From Limnohabitans planktonicus II-D5 (GTDB lineage Bacteria; Pseudomonadota; Gammaproteobacteria; Burkholderiales; Burkholderiaceae_C), in the NCBI RefSeq assembly GCF_001270065.2, contig NZ_LFYT02000012.1, forward strand, positions 48,593-112,592: 64,000 bases of DNA, in the 5' to 3' direction. The notes under the pieces are model-generated. The model was not told where the DNA came from. It did not search any database and was given only the letters and a program-made list of their open reading frames with translations. Below, one piece after another: positions 37,669 to 48,000 of this stretch. The position numbers and the translations under genes are program-made. Every line of letters starts with the position of its first letter. Positions within the stretch are counted from its first letter, which is position 1.

Positions 37669-37934
37669 GTGCTGCGACCTGAAGTGGGTGCGCATCATTT
37701 AGCCTGTTGGGGTCCTAGGCACAGATGAACACCGAAAGCTCACCCATCACCCCTGATGGGCAATGTCATCCCCAAAATACTGCCATCGAAAATGAGCATG
37801 GCTGACCGCTTCTGGCCGGTTTTGGTGAGTGGGGTGAACATGGGGTGTTTGCGCAATATGTTTGCTAACGCACTTAAATTTAATTCTTCATTACTTACTA
37901 TTTGAGTGCTCTTAAAAACCGAGAAGGACTTCAA

Positions 37935-38390
37935 ATGGAAATTAATGAAAAACCAATGGTGATTCAGGCACTCAATCTCATCTTGGAGTTGGAGTTGGCC
38001 GGTGTCGTCAAATACACCCATTACGCCCTGATGGTCTATGGATTTAACCGCATCCCTATTGTGTCGTGGTTAAAAGAAAACGCCGAAGAGGGCTTGCAAC
38101 ACGCGCACAAAGCGGGGGAGTTGGTGACCCTGTTGGGTGGGCATCCATCCTTGAAAATAGGCCCTTTACTCGAGACTGAAAAGCACGATCTGGGCGACAT
38201 TTTGCGAGAGAGCTTGGAGCACGAAAAATGCACGCTCGATGCCTATTACAACTTGCTGAAAATCGTGGAAGGCCACAGCGTTTTGCTGGAAGAGTATGCG
38301 CGTGAAATGATCGTCCAAGAAGAACTGCATCGCGACGAAGTGAACAAAATGCTGCGTAAACCCGGTGCCATCGATTCGTTCAAAAGCTGA
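37935..38390 (+). CDS. bacterioferritin-like ferritin-family protein
   Basis: Four-helix-bundle iron protein of 151 residues, near the length of bacterioferritin. Likely metal ligands are Glu18 or Glu20, Glu92/Glu95 in ESLEHEK, and Glu129-x-x-His132 in QEELHRDE. The first ExxH site reads EEGLQHAHK, where the Glu stands four rather than three residues before His56, so the diiron site may be altered. The start at 37935 gives MEINEKPMV. It appears monocistronic; the 266-bp region upstream is AT-rich near the gene and holds a weak hairpin (37743-37760). Confidence 0.8.
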   Translation: MEINEKPMVIQALNLILELELAGVVKYTHYALMVYGFNRIPIVSWLKENAEEGLQHAHKAGELVTLLGGHPSLKIGPLLETEKHDLGDILRESLEHEKCTLDAYYNLLKIVEGHSVLLEEYAREMIVQEELHRDEVNKMLRKPGAIDSFKS

Positions 38391-38532
38391 ACAATGACCC
38401 ATAGCCAGGGCTGTTCAACCGAGTTGATCGATCAGGTCTGTCAATCAGCTTCAGAAGGTGGCGCAGCGTGCTGCGGTCTACGAGTGCGTGAACTTCAGCT
38501 TTGAATCCCGACCCCCTTAATGGTCTGCCCCC

Positions 38533-38563
38533 AGCCCCCGAGCCGACAAGCCCGGGGGCTTTT
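38533..38563 (+). terminator. possible terminator downstream of the ferritin-like gene
   Basis: Stem AGCCCCCG / CGGGGGCT (38533-38540 and 38553-38560), 12-nt loop, short T run. It lies 140 bp beyond the stop. Confidence 0.55.
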
Positions 38564-38675
38564 GGGGGCATGCGTCATTCAATGACCCTGCATCCACCGT
38601 GGGCAATCACACCTCAAGCTAGCCATTGGCAAGTGCCGCGTATTCTGAGCACCCCATTGTTGAAGGATGCAAAGC

Positions 38676-39638
38676 ATGTTGAACCGTCGTCATTTTTTGG
38701 GTGCAGGCATGGCCGGTGCCTCTGCGCTGACCTTTTCGTCTGTCTGGTCGCAAAACACACCCCAATTGGGCGCGCCCGAATTGCCCTCGGTGGGTTTCAA
38801 GCGCATGAAGCTCGGCTCCATGGAAATCATTGCCCTCAACGATGGTGCCTTGCGCCGCCCTCTGGGGCAAGAATTTGTGCCCGCTGTGCCGCTCGACCAA
38901 ATCAAGGCGCTGTTGGCCACACAAAATCTGCCCACCGATTACATCGACATTCCTTTCACCCCGTTCCTGCTGGTCAACGGCAACCAGCGCTATTTGTTTG
39001 ACACCGGTTTTGCCGACAACGGCCCGCCCACTACCGGCAAACTGCTGGGTAACTTGGCGGCGGCGGGCTTCAAGCCCGAGGACATCAACAACGTGGTGCT
39101 GAGCCACTTTCATGGCGACCACATCAATGGCTTGCGCTTCAAAAACGGCAACCTGGTCTACCCCAATGCCCGTGTGCATGTGCCTGCACCCGAGCACGCC
39201 TTTTGGACAGACGAAACCCGCATTGCGGCAGCACCAGCAGGCATGCAAGGCGCTTTTGGGGCTGTCAAACGTGCTTTGACGGGTTTGACCGCAGACCAAC
39301 TGGTCAAGTTCGAACCTGGCAGCAACGTGGCCCCTGGCATCCAGTCGGTCGCCGCCTTTGGTCATACCCCGGGCCACACCTTGTTCACGGTGCGCTCTGA
39401 AGGTCAGTCCTTTGCCTACGTGGCTGACATCACCAACGTGCCGTCCCTGTTTGCCCGCAACCCGGATTGGGCCGTGCTGTTTGACATGAACCCCGAAATG
39501 GCCCGCCAAAGCCGCCGCAAAATCTTTGACATGCTGGTCAAGGAAAAAATGATGGCCGGTGGTTTCCACTTCCCGTTCCCGGCCTTTGGTTCCATCACGC
39601 CCTCGGGCAATGGTTACCAGTTTGTACCGGTGGCCTGA
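38676..39638 (+). CDS. Tat-exported MBL-fold metallo-hydrolase
   Basis: Metallo-beta-lactamase-fold hydrolase of 320 residues. The N-terminus MLNRRHFLGAGMAGASALTF has a twin-arginine signal. The zinc motif HFHGDH is at 144-149, preceded by LFDTGFADNG; a later His in FGHTPGHTLFTV and Asp in YVADITN complete the site. It resembles the quorum-quenching lactonase/alkylsulfatase-like MBL group; the substrate is unknown. The start at 38676 (GAAGG nine bases upstream) is preferred over an ATG at 38667. A terminator follows. Confidence 0.86.
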   Translation: MLNRRHFLGAGMAGASALTFSSVWSQNTPQLGAPELPSVGFKRMKLGSMEIIALNDGALRRPLGQEFVPAVPLDQIKALLATQNLPTDYIDIPFTPFLLVNGNQRYLFDTGFADNGPPTTGKLLGNLAAAGFKPEDINNVVLSHFHGDHINGLRFKNGNLVYPNARVHVPAPEHAFWTDETRIAAAPAGMQGAFGAVKRALTGLTADQLVKFEPGSNVAPGIQSVAAFGHTPGHTLFTVRSEGQSFAYVADITNVPSLFARNPDWAVLFDMNPEMARQSRRKIFDMLVKEKMMAGGFHFPFPAFGSITPSGNGYQFVPVA

Positions 39639-39663
39639 TTCACCACATCAGCCGCACGCAACC

Positions 39664-39694
39664 AGAGCCCGGGTCTGACAGCCCGGGTTTTTTT
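39664..39694 (+). terminator. intrinsic terminator after the MBL gene
   Basis: GAGCCCGGG-TCTGACA-GCCCGGG followed by seven T residues. Confidence 0.8.
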
Positions 39695-39804
39695 GTGTCC
39701 GTTTTGGACAGTGGTAGGCCGAGTGCTTGGCTACGATGTGCGATGTGCTCAGCGACAGGACCCCAAGGGGGCTTTGCATCCCCAGTTTTTTCGGAGACCC
39801 CACC

Positions 39805-40800
39805 ATGAAAACCACCACCCTGGGCAAAAGCCCCCTGACAGTGTCCCGCCTGTGCTTGGGCACCATGATGTTTGGTGACCAAACGCCGTTGGAAGATGCG
39901 CGCGCCATCGTGGCCGATGCGCAAGAAAAAGGCTGCAACTTCATCGACACTGCTGACGTGTACACGCTCGGAAAATCCGAAGAAATCGTCGGTCAGGTGC
40001 TCAAAGGGCAACGCCATCACTGGGTCTTGGCCAGCAAAGTGGGCAACGCGATGTCGGAAGAACCCAACCACAAGGGCTACTCGCGCAGCTGGATGTTGCG
40101 GGCCTGCGAGGGCAGCTTGCGCCGCCTGGAAACCGACCACCTGGACATTTACTACCTGCACCGCGACTACAACGGCATGAACCTCGAAGAGCCCCTGCGG
40201 GGCATCGAGGCTTTGCTGCGCGACGGCAAGATCCGCTACTGGGGCGTGTCCAATTTTCGGGGCTGGCGCATTGCCGAGATGGTCAACATGGCCCGCCAGA
40301 TGAACATGCCCGGCCCCGTGGTGTGTCAGCCTTATTACAACTTGCTCAACCGCTTGCCCGAGGTGGAAATTCTGGAAGCCTGCGGCCATTACGGCCTGGG
40401 CGTGGTGCCCTACAGCCCGATTGCACGCGGGGTGCTCACGGGCAAATATGCACCCGGCCAGACGCCCGCAGAGGGCAGCCGTGCTGCCCGGGGTGACAAG
40501 CGCATTCTGGAAACCGAGTTCCGCGAAGAATCGCTGCAGATTGCGCAAACGCTGCGGCAGCATTGCGAGGCCAAAGGCGTATCGCTCGCACACTTTGCCA
40601 CCGCCTGGGTGCTGGCCAACCGCCATGTGAGTGCGGTCATTGCTGGCCCCCGCACGCTGGCGCAGTGGCAAGACTACGCGGGCGCACTGGATGTGGAGAT
40701 CACCGCCGAAGACGAGGCCTTGGTCAACAGCCTGGTGGCCATGGGTCATCCCTCTACGCCAGGTTACAACGACCCGTCGTATCCCTTGAACGGTCGCTGA
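39805..40800 (+). CDS. aldo/keto reductase
   Basis: NADPH-dependent oxidoreductase with a TIM barrel, 331 residues. The catalytic Asp48 and Tyr53 are in FIDTADVY, Lys78 in ASKVG, and the His is in YYLHRDY. GVVPYSPIARGVLTGKY and VSAVIAGPRTLAQ are the usual cofactor-site segments. This is the AKR family near YajO/IolS. The start at 39805 follows CGGAGACC. Its 3' end overlaps the convergent DUF2917 gene by 37 bp. The substrate is not known. Confidence 0.92.
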   Translation: MKTTTLGKSPLTVSRLCLGTMMFGDQTPLEDARAIVADAQEKGCNFIDTADVYTLGKSEEIVGQVLKGQRHHWVLASKVGNAMSEEPNHKGYSRSWMLRACEGSLRRLETDHLDIYYLHRDYNGMNLEEPLRGIEALLRDGKIRYWGVSNFRGWRIAEMVNMARQMNMPGPVVCQPYYNLLNRLPEVEILEACGHYGLGVVPYSPIARGVLTGKYAPGQTPAEGSRAARGDKRILETEFREESLQIAQTLRQHCEAKGVSLAHFATAWVLANRHVSAVIAGPRTLAQWQDYAGALDVEITAEDEALVNSLVAMGHPSTPGYNDPSYPLNGR

Positions 40801-41138
40801 AAGAGCCCGAAGAGTGGCGCAGTGCCAAGCTTCCGCCAGGTTGCAGCCAAGCCCGGCACATGGGCTCGCCACTTGGCGGGAGCATCGGGCCTTCTCGCCC
40901 TTGCAAATGGCGTGTTGGCAGTGGGCGTCCAAACGATCAGGCTGTCTTCTTGTGCCTCGATCACAACCCGCTCAGTGTGCAAACAGAAGCTGTCTCCAGC
41001 TTGCAAAAAGTGGTCAGTGGGGTCACGGCTTTCGGTCAACCACACGCAGCCAGAGAGCACGCGCAGTTGCAAGGCAGACGGCTTGCGCAGTGTCAGGATG
41101 CCCTGCGCTGGCAAGGTTTGAGTTTGTGCTGAGTTCAT
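40764..41138 (-). CDS. DUF2917 protein
   Basis: Small protein of 124 residues. LQLRVLSGCVWLTESRDPTDHFLQAGDSF is the DUF2917 signature, a cupin-like beta stretch; the tail is basic with PFARARRP and KWRAHVPG. The start at 41138 follows CAGGAGACCGCC. DUF2917 genes are often found divergent from MocR-type regulators, as here, so regulation by the neighbour is plausible. Its biochemical role is unknown. Confidence 0.8.
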   Translation of the reverse strand: MNSAQTQTLPAQGILTLRKPSALQLRVLSGCVWLTESRDPTDHFLQAGDSFCLHTERVVIEAQEDSLIVWTPTANTPFARARRPDAPAKWRAHVPGLAATWRKLGTAPLFGLFQRPFKGYDGSL

Positions 41139-41280
41139 GGCGGTCTCCTGAAACAATGTGGATGCTGAGGCCATGACTGTCGCCCACAGGCTCCGAGAGC
41201 GGTAGATACAACGGGCACACATGACGGACATGACAAGCCCGCTCGAAGCGCAACTGTAGGGTGCAAATGGGGTGGATCTG

Positions 41281-41292
41281 TACTGGTACTGG
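41281..41292. promoter_or_regulatory. candidate MocR binding repeat
   Basis: Direct repeat TACTGGTACTGG in the DUF2917-MocR gap, 41 bp before the MocR start. MocR proteins commonly bind direct repeats; this one is a guess from position. Confidence 0.3.
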
Positions 41293-41332
41293 GTCCCGAT
41301 GTCCGCAAGCGCTGATGCACAATGGCTAAGCC

Positions 41333-42790
41333 ATGAATGCACCACTTTTGTCCTCATCCGCCCCGATTCAGCCCAAGTATGTGCAGATGGCCACGCGCAT
41401 GGCCGCGCTGATCGAGTCCGGTGCTTTTCTGCCCGGGCAGCGCCTGCCCTCGGTGCGCGACACTGCCGCCCAAGAAGGCGTGTCTATTTCCACGGCCATG
41501 CAGGCGTTTCGCTGGCTTGAAGACAAGGGGCTGGCGCACGCCAAGCCCAAGGCGGGGTATTTTGTGCGCAAGCAGCGTCAGCGCATTGCGCTGCCATTGG
41601 TGGGGCAACCACCCCCACACAGCGTGCCCTTGGCGCCGCGCAGCCGTTCCGATGTGCTTGACCGTGAGGGTCGGAATCTGATGGCTGTGAATCTCACTGG
41701 CTATAGACCGCGTGACTCCCAATTGTTTGATGAAGACCGGCTGCGTGTGGCGGTGGCGCGTGCCGCCCGTTTGCATAGGCGCACTTTGGTTGATTATTCC
41801 AACGAGACAGGCACGCAAGCCCTGCAAAACGCCGTGGCCCAGCGAGCCTTGCATCTGGGGTGCTCGCTCAGGGGTGAAGACGTGGTGATCACCGCCAGCT
41901 GCATGCAGGCCATTAGCCTGTGCCTGATGGCCGTGACCCGCCCAGGCGATGTGGTGGCCCTGGAATCGCCCACCTTTTTGGGATATCTGGACTTGCTGGA
42001 ATCGCTCAATTTGCGTGTGGTCGAAATTCCATCGCACCCGCGCACGGGTTTGTCTTTGCCCGCCTTGCAGCTGGCGCTGGACACCCAGCCGATCAAGGCA
42101 GTGCTGGCGGTGCCCACCTTGTCCAACCCTTTGGGAGCCATCATGCCTTTGACCGAAAAAAGGGCCTTGGTGCGCCTGTTGGCCCAGCACGGCCTGCCGC
42201 TGATTGAAGATGTGGTGTTCAACGATTTGCTGGCGTCTGACGAACGGCGTCGGGCCGTCAAGGCCTTTGATCAGGATGGCACGGTCATGGTTTGCGGCTC
42301 GTTTTCCAAAACCATTTCGCCTGGAGTCCGTTTGGGCTGGGTAGAAGCTGGCCGCTGGAAAGAGCAGGTGACCACCCTCAAACGCGTGCAGGGTGCAGCC
42401 ACCAACGAAGTGATGGAACATGCCCTGGCTGACTTGCTGACCCAAAGCGCTTATGAATCCCAAATGCGGCGTTTGAGCGCCACCATGAAAGCACGCTTGC
42501 AAGAGGCCCGGCGATGGGTGAGCGCGCATTTTCCCAAGGGTACGCGGGTGAGCGACCCACCAGCGGGCTACACCTTGTGGGTGGAGTTGCCCGTGGCGGT
42601 GGACAGCATGCGCTTGTTTGAAGTCGCGGGCGGCGAGGGCATTTCTTTCATTCCGGGGTCTTTGTTTTCTGCCACGGGCCGGTATGCCCATTGTTTGCGC
42701 CTGAGTTTTTCAGGGGCTTGGGGCGAAGCTGAGAAAAAGGCGCTCAGTCGTTTGGGGCAGATGGCCCAGGCGCTGCTTGAGGGACGGTGA
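41333..42790 (+). CDS. MocR-family regulator (GntR HTH fused to class I aminotransferase)
   Basis: PLP-dependent transcription factor of 485 residues. The N-terminal winged helix covers about 10-78 (MAALIESGAFLPGQRLPSVRDTAAQEGVSISTAMQAF). The aminotransferase-like domain follows, with PLP Lys326 in GSFSKTISPGVRLGW and the cofactor segment LAVPTLSNPLGAIM. It faces the DUF2917 gene head to head across 194 bp. Relatives control genes for amines, amino acids or pyridoxal; the target here is probably DUF2917 plus itself. Confidence 0.92.
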   Translation: MNAPLLSSSAPIQPKYVQMATRMAALIESGAFLPGQRLPSVRDTAAQEGVSISTAMQAFRWLEDKGLAHAKPKAGYFVRKQRQRIALPLVGQPPPHSVPLAPRSRSDVLDREGRNLMAVNLTGYRPRDSQLFDEDRLRVAVARAARLHRRTLVDYSNETGTQALQNAVAQRALHLGCSLRGEDVVITASCMQAISLCLMAVTRPGDVVALESPTFLGYLDLLESLNLRVVEIPSHPRTGLSLPALQLALDTQPIKAVLAVPTLSNPLGAIMPLTEKRALVRLLAQHGLPLIEDVVFNDLLASDERRRAVKAFDQDGTVMVCGSFSKTISPGVRLGWVEAGRWKEQVTTLKRVQGAATNEVMEHALADLLTQSAYESQMRRLSATMKARLQEARRWVSAHFPKGTRVSDPPAGYTLWVELPVAVDSMRLFEVAGGEGISFIPGSLFSATGRYAHCLRLSFSGAWGEAEKKALSRLGQMAQALLEGR

Positions 42791-42900
42791 GCGTTGTATG
42801 ACAGCTGCGCCAGCAGCTCATGCCAAGCACTCCCCAGCGCGAAAGGGTCCCAGCCCGATCCCTCCATACAGGCACTTCTTGACATCAATCCCTCAAATTC

Positions 42901-42915
42901 TGTACAGTCTGTACA
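42901..42915. promoter_or_regulatory. operator-like repeat of the Phd/PIN module
   Basis: TGTACA-GTC-TGTACA, two copies of a self-complementary hexamer, 18 bp before the antitoxin ATG. It suits autoregulation by a Phd/YefM dimer. Confidence 0.6.
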
Positions 42916-42933
42916 TTAATCAAGGAGTTGGCC

Positions 42934-43197
42934 ATGTCAGATACCCCGCAATACGGACTCGAACAAGCCCGGGCGCAGCTGCCGCTCATCGCCTCGGAGG
43001 CCGTGGCGGGATACAGCACTGTGATCACGCGCCACGGCAAACCGGTGGCGGTGGTGGTGCCGGTTGAGCAGTGGCGTGACCAACAGGCCCGCTCGCTGCG
43101 GCAAGGCGGTGTTCTGGCCTTGCGTGGTTCGGGGCGCGGCTTGTGGCCAGAGGGTGCGGCCCCAGCGGTGGCCCAACTGCGCGATGAGTGGGCCTGA
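42934..43197 (+). CDS. Phd/YefM-family antitoxin
   Basis: Antitoxin of 87 residues. GLEQARAQLPLIASEAVAGYSTVITRHGKPVAVVVPVEQW is the Phd/YefM DNA-binding half. The C-terminal tail (RQGGVLALRGSGRGLWPEG) is variable, as expected for toxin binding. The start at 42934 follows AAGGAG. Its stop is three bases before the longest frame of the PIN gene. Confidence 0.85.
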   Translation: MSDTPQYGLEQARAQLPLIASEAVAGYSTVITRHGKPVAVVVPVEQWRDQQARSLRQGGVLALRGSGRGLWPEGAAPAVAQLRDEWA

Positions 43198-43200
43198 GCG

Positions 43201-43650
43201 TTGGCGACCCGTGCCCGTGCTGCGGCGGCGCTTTGGGGTGGTCTGAGCGAGGGGGCCACGGTGCTGGTGGACACCGCGCCCTGGATTTATCTGCTCGAAG
43301 ACCATGCGGAATTCGCGCCCCGTTTTCTGGGCCTGTTTGAGGCCGCAGAGCGCGGCCAGATCCAACTGGCCTTGAGCACCGTGACCTTGGCCGAGGTGCT
43401 GACCGGGCCTTTCAAGGTGGGCCAAACGGCCTTGGCCAAACGCTACGAGACGGCTTTGGGCGCTTACCAAGTGGTGCCTTTGTCGGCCGCAATTGCCAGT
43501 CTGGCAGCGCAGTTGCGGGTGCAATACCGCCTCAAGCTGCCCGATGCGGTGCAGCTGGCCTCGGCGCTGGAAATTGGCGCTGCAGCCCTGGTCACCCATG
43601 ACCGGGACTTTTCTGCGGTGCAGGGCTTGCCGGTGTTGATGGGCGCCTGA
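43201..43650 (+). CDS. PIN-domain toxin (VapC-like)
   Basis: Metal-dependent ribonuclease fold. VLVDTAPWIYLLE gives the first Asp, STVTLAEVLTG the Glu, and LPDAVQLASALE plus THDRDF the late acidic residues. The longest frame starts with TTG at 43201 (149 residues), but a GTG at 43261 has AGGGGG upstream and begins exactly at the PIN motif (129 residues), so the shorter form may be the real one. Paired with a Phd-type antitoxin, a common hybrid arrangement. The likely target is a tRNA or rRNA. Confidence 0.83.
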   Translation: MATRARAAAALWGGLSEGATVLVDTAPWIYLLEDHAEFAPRFLGLFEAAERGQIQLALSTVTLAEVLTGPFKVGQTALAKRYETALGAYQVVPLSAAIASLAAQLRVQYRLKLPDAVQLASALEIGAAALVTHDRDFSAVQGLPVLMGA

Positions 43651-43711
43651 TGCACGCGCCTTCGATCAAGTGCGTGAGATTTGGAACTTGGGCTTATCGC
43701 ACAATCCCAGC

Positions 43712-44896
43712 ATGACAAGCAATGAGCGCAAACAGGTGGTGATCGCGGGCGGCGGTATTGGCGGCCTGGCCGCTGCTGTGGCGTGTGCGCAGCGCAGGGT
43801 GCCTGTGCAGTTGCTCGAGCGCGCTACGCAGCTGAGCGAGGTGGGCGCGGGCATCCAGATCGGCCCGAACGTGACGCGCATTTTGCAAGCCTGGGGCTTG
43901 GGTGCGGCGCTGGCGCAGGTGGCGGCTTTCCCGGAGCAGTTGCAAGCCCGTGATGCCCAAACCGGGCAGGTGCTGGGCACGCTGACTTTGGGCGCGCGGG
44001 CGCAGGCACGGTATGGCGCACCTTACGCCACCATCCACCGGGCCGATTTGCAGGCTTTGTTGCACCGGGCAGTCCAAAGCGCCGGGGTGGACCTGCAGTT
44101 GGGGCAGACCGTGCAAGGCTGGCAGGACAGCGAAGCGGCTTTGCAAGTGAACACGGCGCAAGGCCTCAGCCTTCAGGCCAGCGCCTTGATCGGGGCCGAC
44201 GGCGTGTGGAGCGCGGTGCGCCAGCATCTGCTGGGCGATGCTCCGGCACGCTTTACCGGGCACTTGGCGTATCGGGCGCTCGTGGCGCAGGCCGATTTGC
44301 CTGCGCACTTGCGCAGCGACCAAGTCACCGTGTGGATGGGGCCGCGACTGCATGTGGTGCATTACCCGGTGCGCAGTGGGCAATGGCTCAATTTGGTGGC
44401 CATCGTGCACGGTCCCAAACCCGAGCAATCTCAAGACTGGGACCAAGCTGGGCACACCCATGCGCTGATGCAGGCCATGGGCGCGGTGGGCCGTGATTTG
44501 CACGAGCGCTTGGCATCGGTGCCTGCTTGGCGGCAATGGACGCTGCACGACCGAGAGCCCTTGAGCGCGTTCCGCCAGATGGCCCAGGGCCGCGTGGCTT
44601 TGCTGGGCGACGCGGCGCATCCCATGCGGCCCTATTTGGCGCAGGGCGCGGGCATGGCGATCGAAGATGCGCAGGTTCTGGCGCAGAGCCTGAGCGCACA
44701 CAGCGCATCGGTCACCCAGCAGCTGCAGGCTTATGCCGAACAGCGCTGGGCGCGTAACGCACGGGTGCAAGCACGCGCCATTCGCAACGGACGCATCTTC
44801 CACGCCACTGGCCCCGTAGCTTGGGGACGAAACCTGTCGATGCGACTGATGGGCGAGCGGTTGATGGATGTGCCGTGGTTGTATGGGGGCGGTTGA
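43712..44896 (+). CDS. FAD-dependent monooxygenase, salicylate hydroxylase-like
   Basis: Group A flavoprotein hydroxylase of 394 residues. The FAD loop is VIAGGGIGGLAAAVA (10-24), a DG motif occurs in LIGADGVWSAVR, and the GD motif is GRVALLGDAAHPMRPYLAQGAGMAIEDA. The pattern fits salicylate or 3-hydroxybenzoate 6-hydroxylase relatives. The start at 43712 gives MTSNERKQVV. It stands alone between the toxin module and the defence island, so the true aromatic substrate is not indicated. Confidence 0.88.
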   Translation: MTSNERKQVVIAGGGIGGLAAAVACAQRRVPVQLLERATQLSEVGAGIQIGPNVTRILQAWGLGAALAQVAAFPEQLQARDAQTGQVLGTLTLGARAQARYGAPYATIHRADLQALLHRAVQSAGVDLQLGQTVQGWQDSEAALQVNTAQGLSLQASALIGADGVWSAVRQHLLGDAPARFTGHLAYRALVAQADLPAHLRSDQVTVWMGPRLHVVHYPVRSGQWLNLVAIVHGPKPEQSQDWDQAGHTHALMQAMGAVGRDLHERLASVPAWRQWTLHDREPLSAFRQMAQGRVALLGDAAHPMRPYLAQGAGMAIEDAQVLAQSLSAHSASVTQQLQAYAEQRWARNARVQARAIRNGRIFHATGPVAWGRNLSMRLMGERLMDVPWLYGGG

Positions 44897-45031
44897 TTAC
44901 TTTTGTCGGAGTTGTCAATTATTTAAAAGGTTTGGGTGGGGCAACAATCGGCGGATCGGTTGACCAGAAACCTCGTTTTTCCGGGCTAGACTCATCAAAT
45001 TCTTTGCCGCCAAAAACCTAGCAAAAACCCT

Positions 45032-48000
45032 ATGGAAAATGTCTTCAATTTTCGAGACCAGCTGGTCAGTGAATACAGCACCTTTTCCAGAAGTTTTTCC
45101 AAAATTCATGCTCCAGACATCTTGGACAAAGTCGAGCGTGAATACAGCGAGGGCCGTTATTGGCCCGAGCCGCTGATTCAAATCAACCCCAACTACCGTA
45201 GAAGCGCCACCGTTCAGCAGTTGGCCGCCAAGGGCGATTTGCATACCGCCTGTGCCGAGTTGTTCAAGGCCAAAAAGCCCGAGGGCACGCCTGTCGATTT
45301 GTTTTTGTACGCACACCAGATGGAAGCCTTGGCCAAAGCCGGGCAGGACAAAAGCTATGTGGTGACGACCGGCACAGGTTCTGGCAAGTCGCTTTCGTTT
45401 TTTATCCCCATCATCGACCGCATCCTCAAAGCCAAGCAGGCCGATCCCAAACCGCGTACACGCGCCATCGTCATTTACCCGATGAACGCACTGGCCAACA
45501 GCCAGTTGGAGGAGCTCGACAAGTTTTTGCACGGCTACGCACCGGGCCAGCAGCCCTTCACGGTCGCCCGCTACACCGGACAGGAAAGCGCAACCGAGCG
45601 CGAACGCATCAAGAACAACCCCCCCGACATCTTGTTGACCAACTTCATGATGCTGGAGCTGATCCTCACGCGCCACGAAGAAATTGACCGTGGTGTCGTT
45701 GACCACTGCCAAGGGCTTGAGTTTTTGGTGTTGGACGAATTGCACACCTACAGGGGGCGTCAAGGTGCTGACGTGGCCATGCTGGTACGTCGCCTGCGCG
45801 AGCGCTTGCAAGCCAACAAGCTGGTTTGCATTGGCACATCCGCCACCATGTCATCCACGGGCACCCAAGCTGACCGCAACAAGACCGTCGCCGAAGTGGC
45901 CTCCAAACTCTTTGGCACCACCATCACCGAGCACGATGTCATTGGTGAAACACTGGACCGAGTGACCAATCGTGCCAAAAACGTAGACGCCATCAAGCCC
46001 TACCTCAAGTCGGCTTTATCTCAAACAAGCTTCTCATGGCCCAATTACGAGGCTTTTCAAGACGATCCCTTGGCCATCTGGGTCGAATTGAACCTGGGTA
46101 TTGAGCTGCCTGCACAAGAAGCGCCGCGCCGCGCCAAGCCCATGACTCTCAAAGACGCGGCGGCCAGGCTGGCCGAAGATGCGGGTTGTGACTTCAATCT
46201 GGCCCGTGCAGGCCTGCAACTTTTTTTGGTGGCCGCACACGAAGTCAAGACCGAACAAGGCCGCCCCCCATTTGCGTTCAAGCTGCACCAATTCATCAGC
46301 GGTCCAGGCAAAGTACTGGCCACGCTAGAGCCAGCGGGCAAGCGCCACATTACCTTGGACGCGCAGCGTTTTGCGCCTGGCCGACAAGCAGAAGAGGTGC
46401 GCCTGTATCCCGTGCACTTCTGCCGCGATTGCGGGCAGGAATACCACCCCGTCTGGCGCTCCGGCAATGCCCAGCAGGAATACAGTCCACGCGAAATTGA
46501 CGACATCTCTTCCGATGAAAACGAAGACGCGCATTACGGCTTCCTGTGCCCGCAAACCACAGGTCAGACCTTCAACGGTCAACTCGAAGAGTTGCCCGAA
46601 ACTTGGCTCGACCTGAGCAAAGCCGAACCCAAAATCAAAAGCACATACCGAAAAGCCGTGCCGCAACCGGTCACCTTGGGGCCAGATGGCCTGCACGGGC
46701 GGGGCGGTGAAGACTTCTGGTTCATTCCCGGAAAGTTCAGGTTTTGTCTGCGCTGCGGTCTGTCGCATGAGGTCCATGGCAAAGACATCAATCGACTGGC
46801 CAGCTTGTCCGGTGAAGGGCGCTCATCTGCCACCACCATCCTGACCTTGACCGCCATTCGTCAGTTGTTTGCTGAAGGCGATCCGCAGACGGATCAACCC
46901 GATCCCCGCAAAATTCTGGGCTTCACCGACAACCGTCAAGATGCCGCTCTGCAAGCGGGCCACTTCAACGACTTCATCTTTTTGCTGACCCTGCGTGCAG
47001 CGCTCATTGGCGCACTGCAAAACAACCAAGGCTTGCTGTCTGAAGACGTATTGGCCAGCCAAGTTTTCAAAGCGCTGGGGTTCGAACAAGTTGATCAAGG
47101 CACACTGACCGAATACCTCAAGAACCCCAAGATCATGGGCCTTGCCCGGCAAGATGCCCAGAAGACCTTGCGCTTCATCATTGGGTACAGACTGATGCGC
47201 GACCTGCGTCGAGGCTGGCGCTTTAACAACCCCAACCTGGACCAGCTCAACCTGCTGAACATCCAATACCGCGGCATTGCTGAATTTGCTACCGAAGAAA
47301 CCTTGTTTGCAGACAACCCGGTTTTGTCAAAGCTCTCGCCCCAACACCGAACAGAGCTTTCGGTGTGCCTGTTTGACCACATGCGTCGCGGTCTTTGCTT
47401 GCAAAGCATGTACCTCGACCCCATCGAGCAAGAGCGTGCCAAGACCACCGCCTTCCAATACCTGAACGACCGCTGGGCATTCGCGTACGACGAAAGCCTC
47501 GAAACATCCAAATACCTCATCTTGGGCAAGCGCCCAGAATACCGAGGAAAGCCTCGAACAGACCTGGTACCGGGTGGACCACGAACCCGCTTGCTGAAAG
47601 ACATCAAGCTGTCCCATTTGTGGAAGAGCAGCCCCGCAGCCGCTGTGGTCAGTGGCTGGAAAGACCCGCAATGGACAGCCTTCATTGAAGACCTGCTCAA
47701 GGCCGCATCCAATTACGGCTATGTACAAAAGTTCGAGATCGACTCCCAGTTGCTTGGCTGGCGCCTGAACGCCAGCAGCATGGACTGGCTGCTGGTGCGC
47801 GACGATGACATAGACACAGACACCCGCCACAACGCTTACTTCCGCAACCTGTACCTGGCTGTTGCGCAGACCTTGCAGCAATCCCAGCACGCACTCTTTA
47901 ACTTCGAGGCGCAAGAGCACACCGCGCAAGTCGACGCCGGACGCCGCCAGCTGCTGGAGCAGCGTTTCCGTTACACAACAAAAGACCGCCAGGACTGGGC

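Noticed and set aside
37743..37760. Terminator after the indolepyruvate oxidoreductase gene
   Set aside because: A 7-bp stem with CCCC loop but no T-tract.
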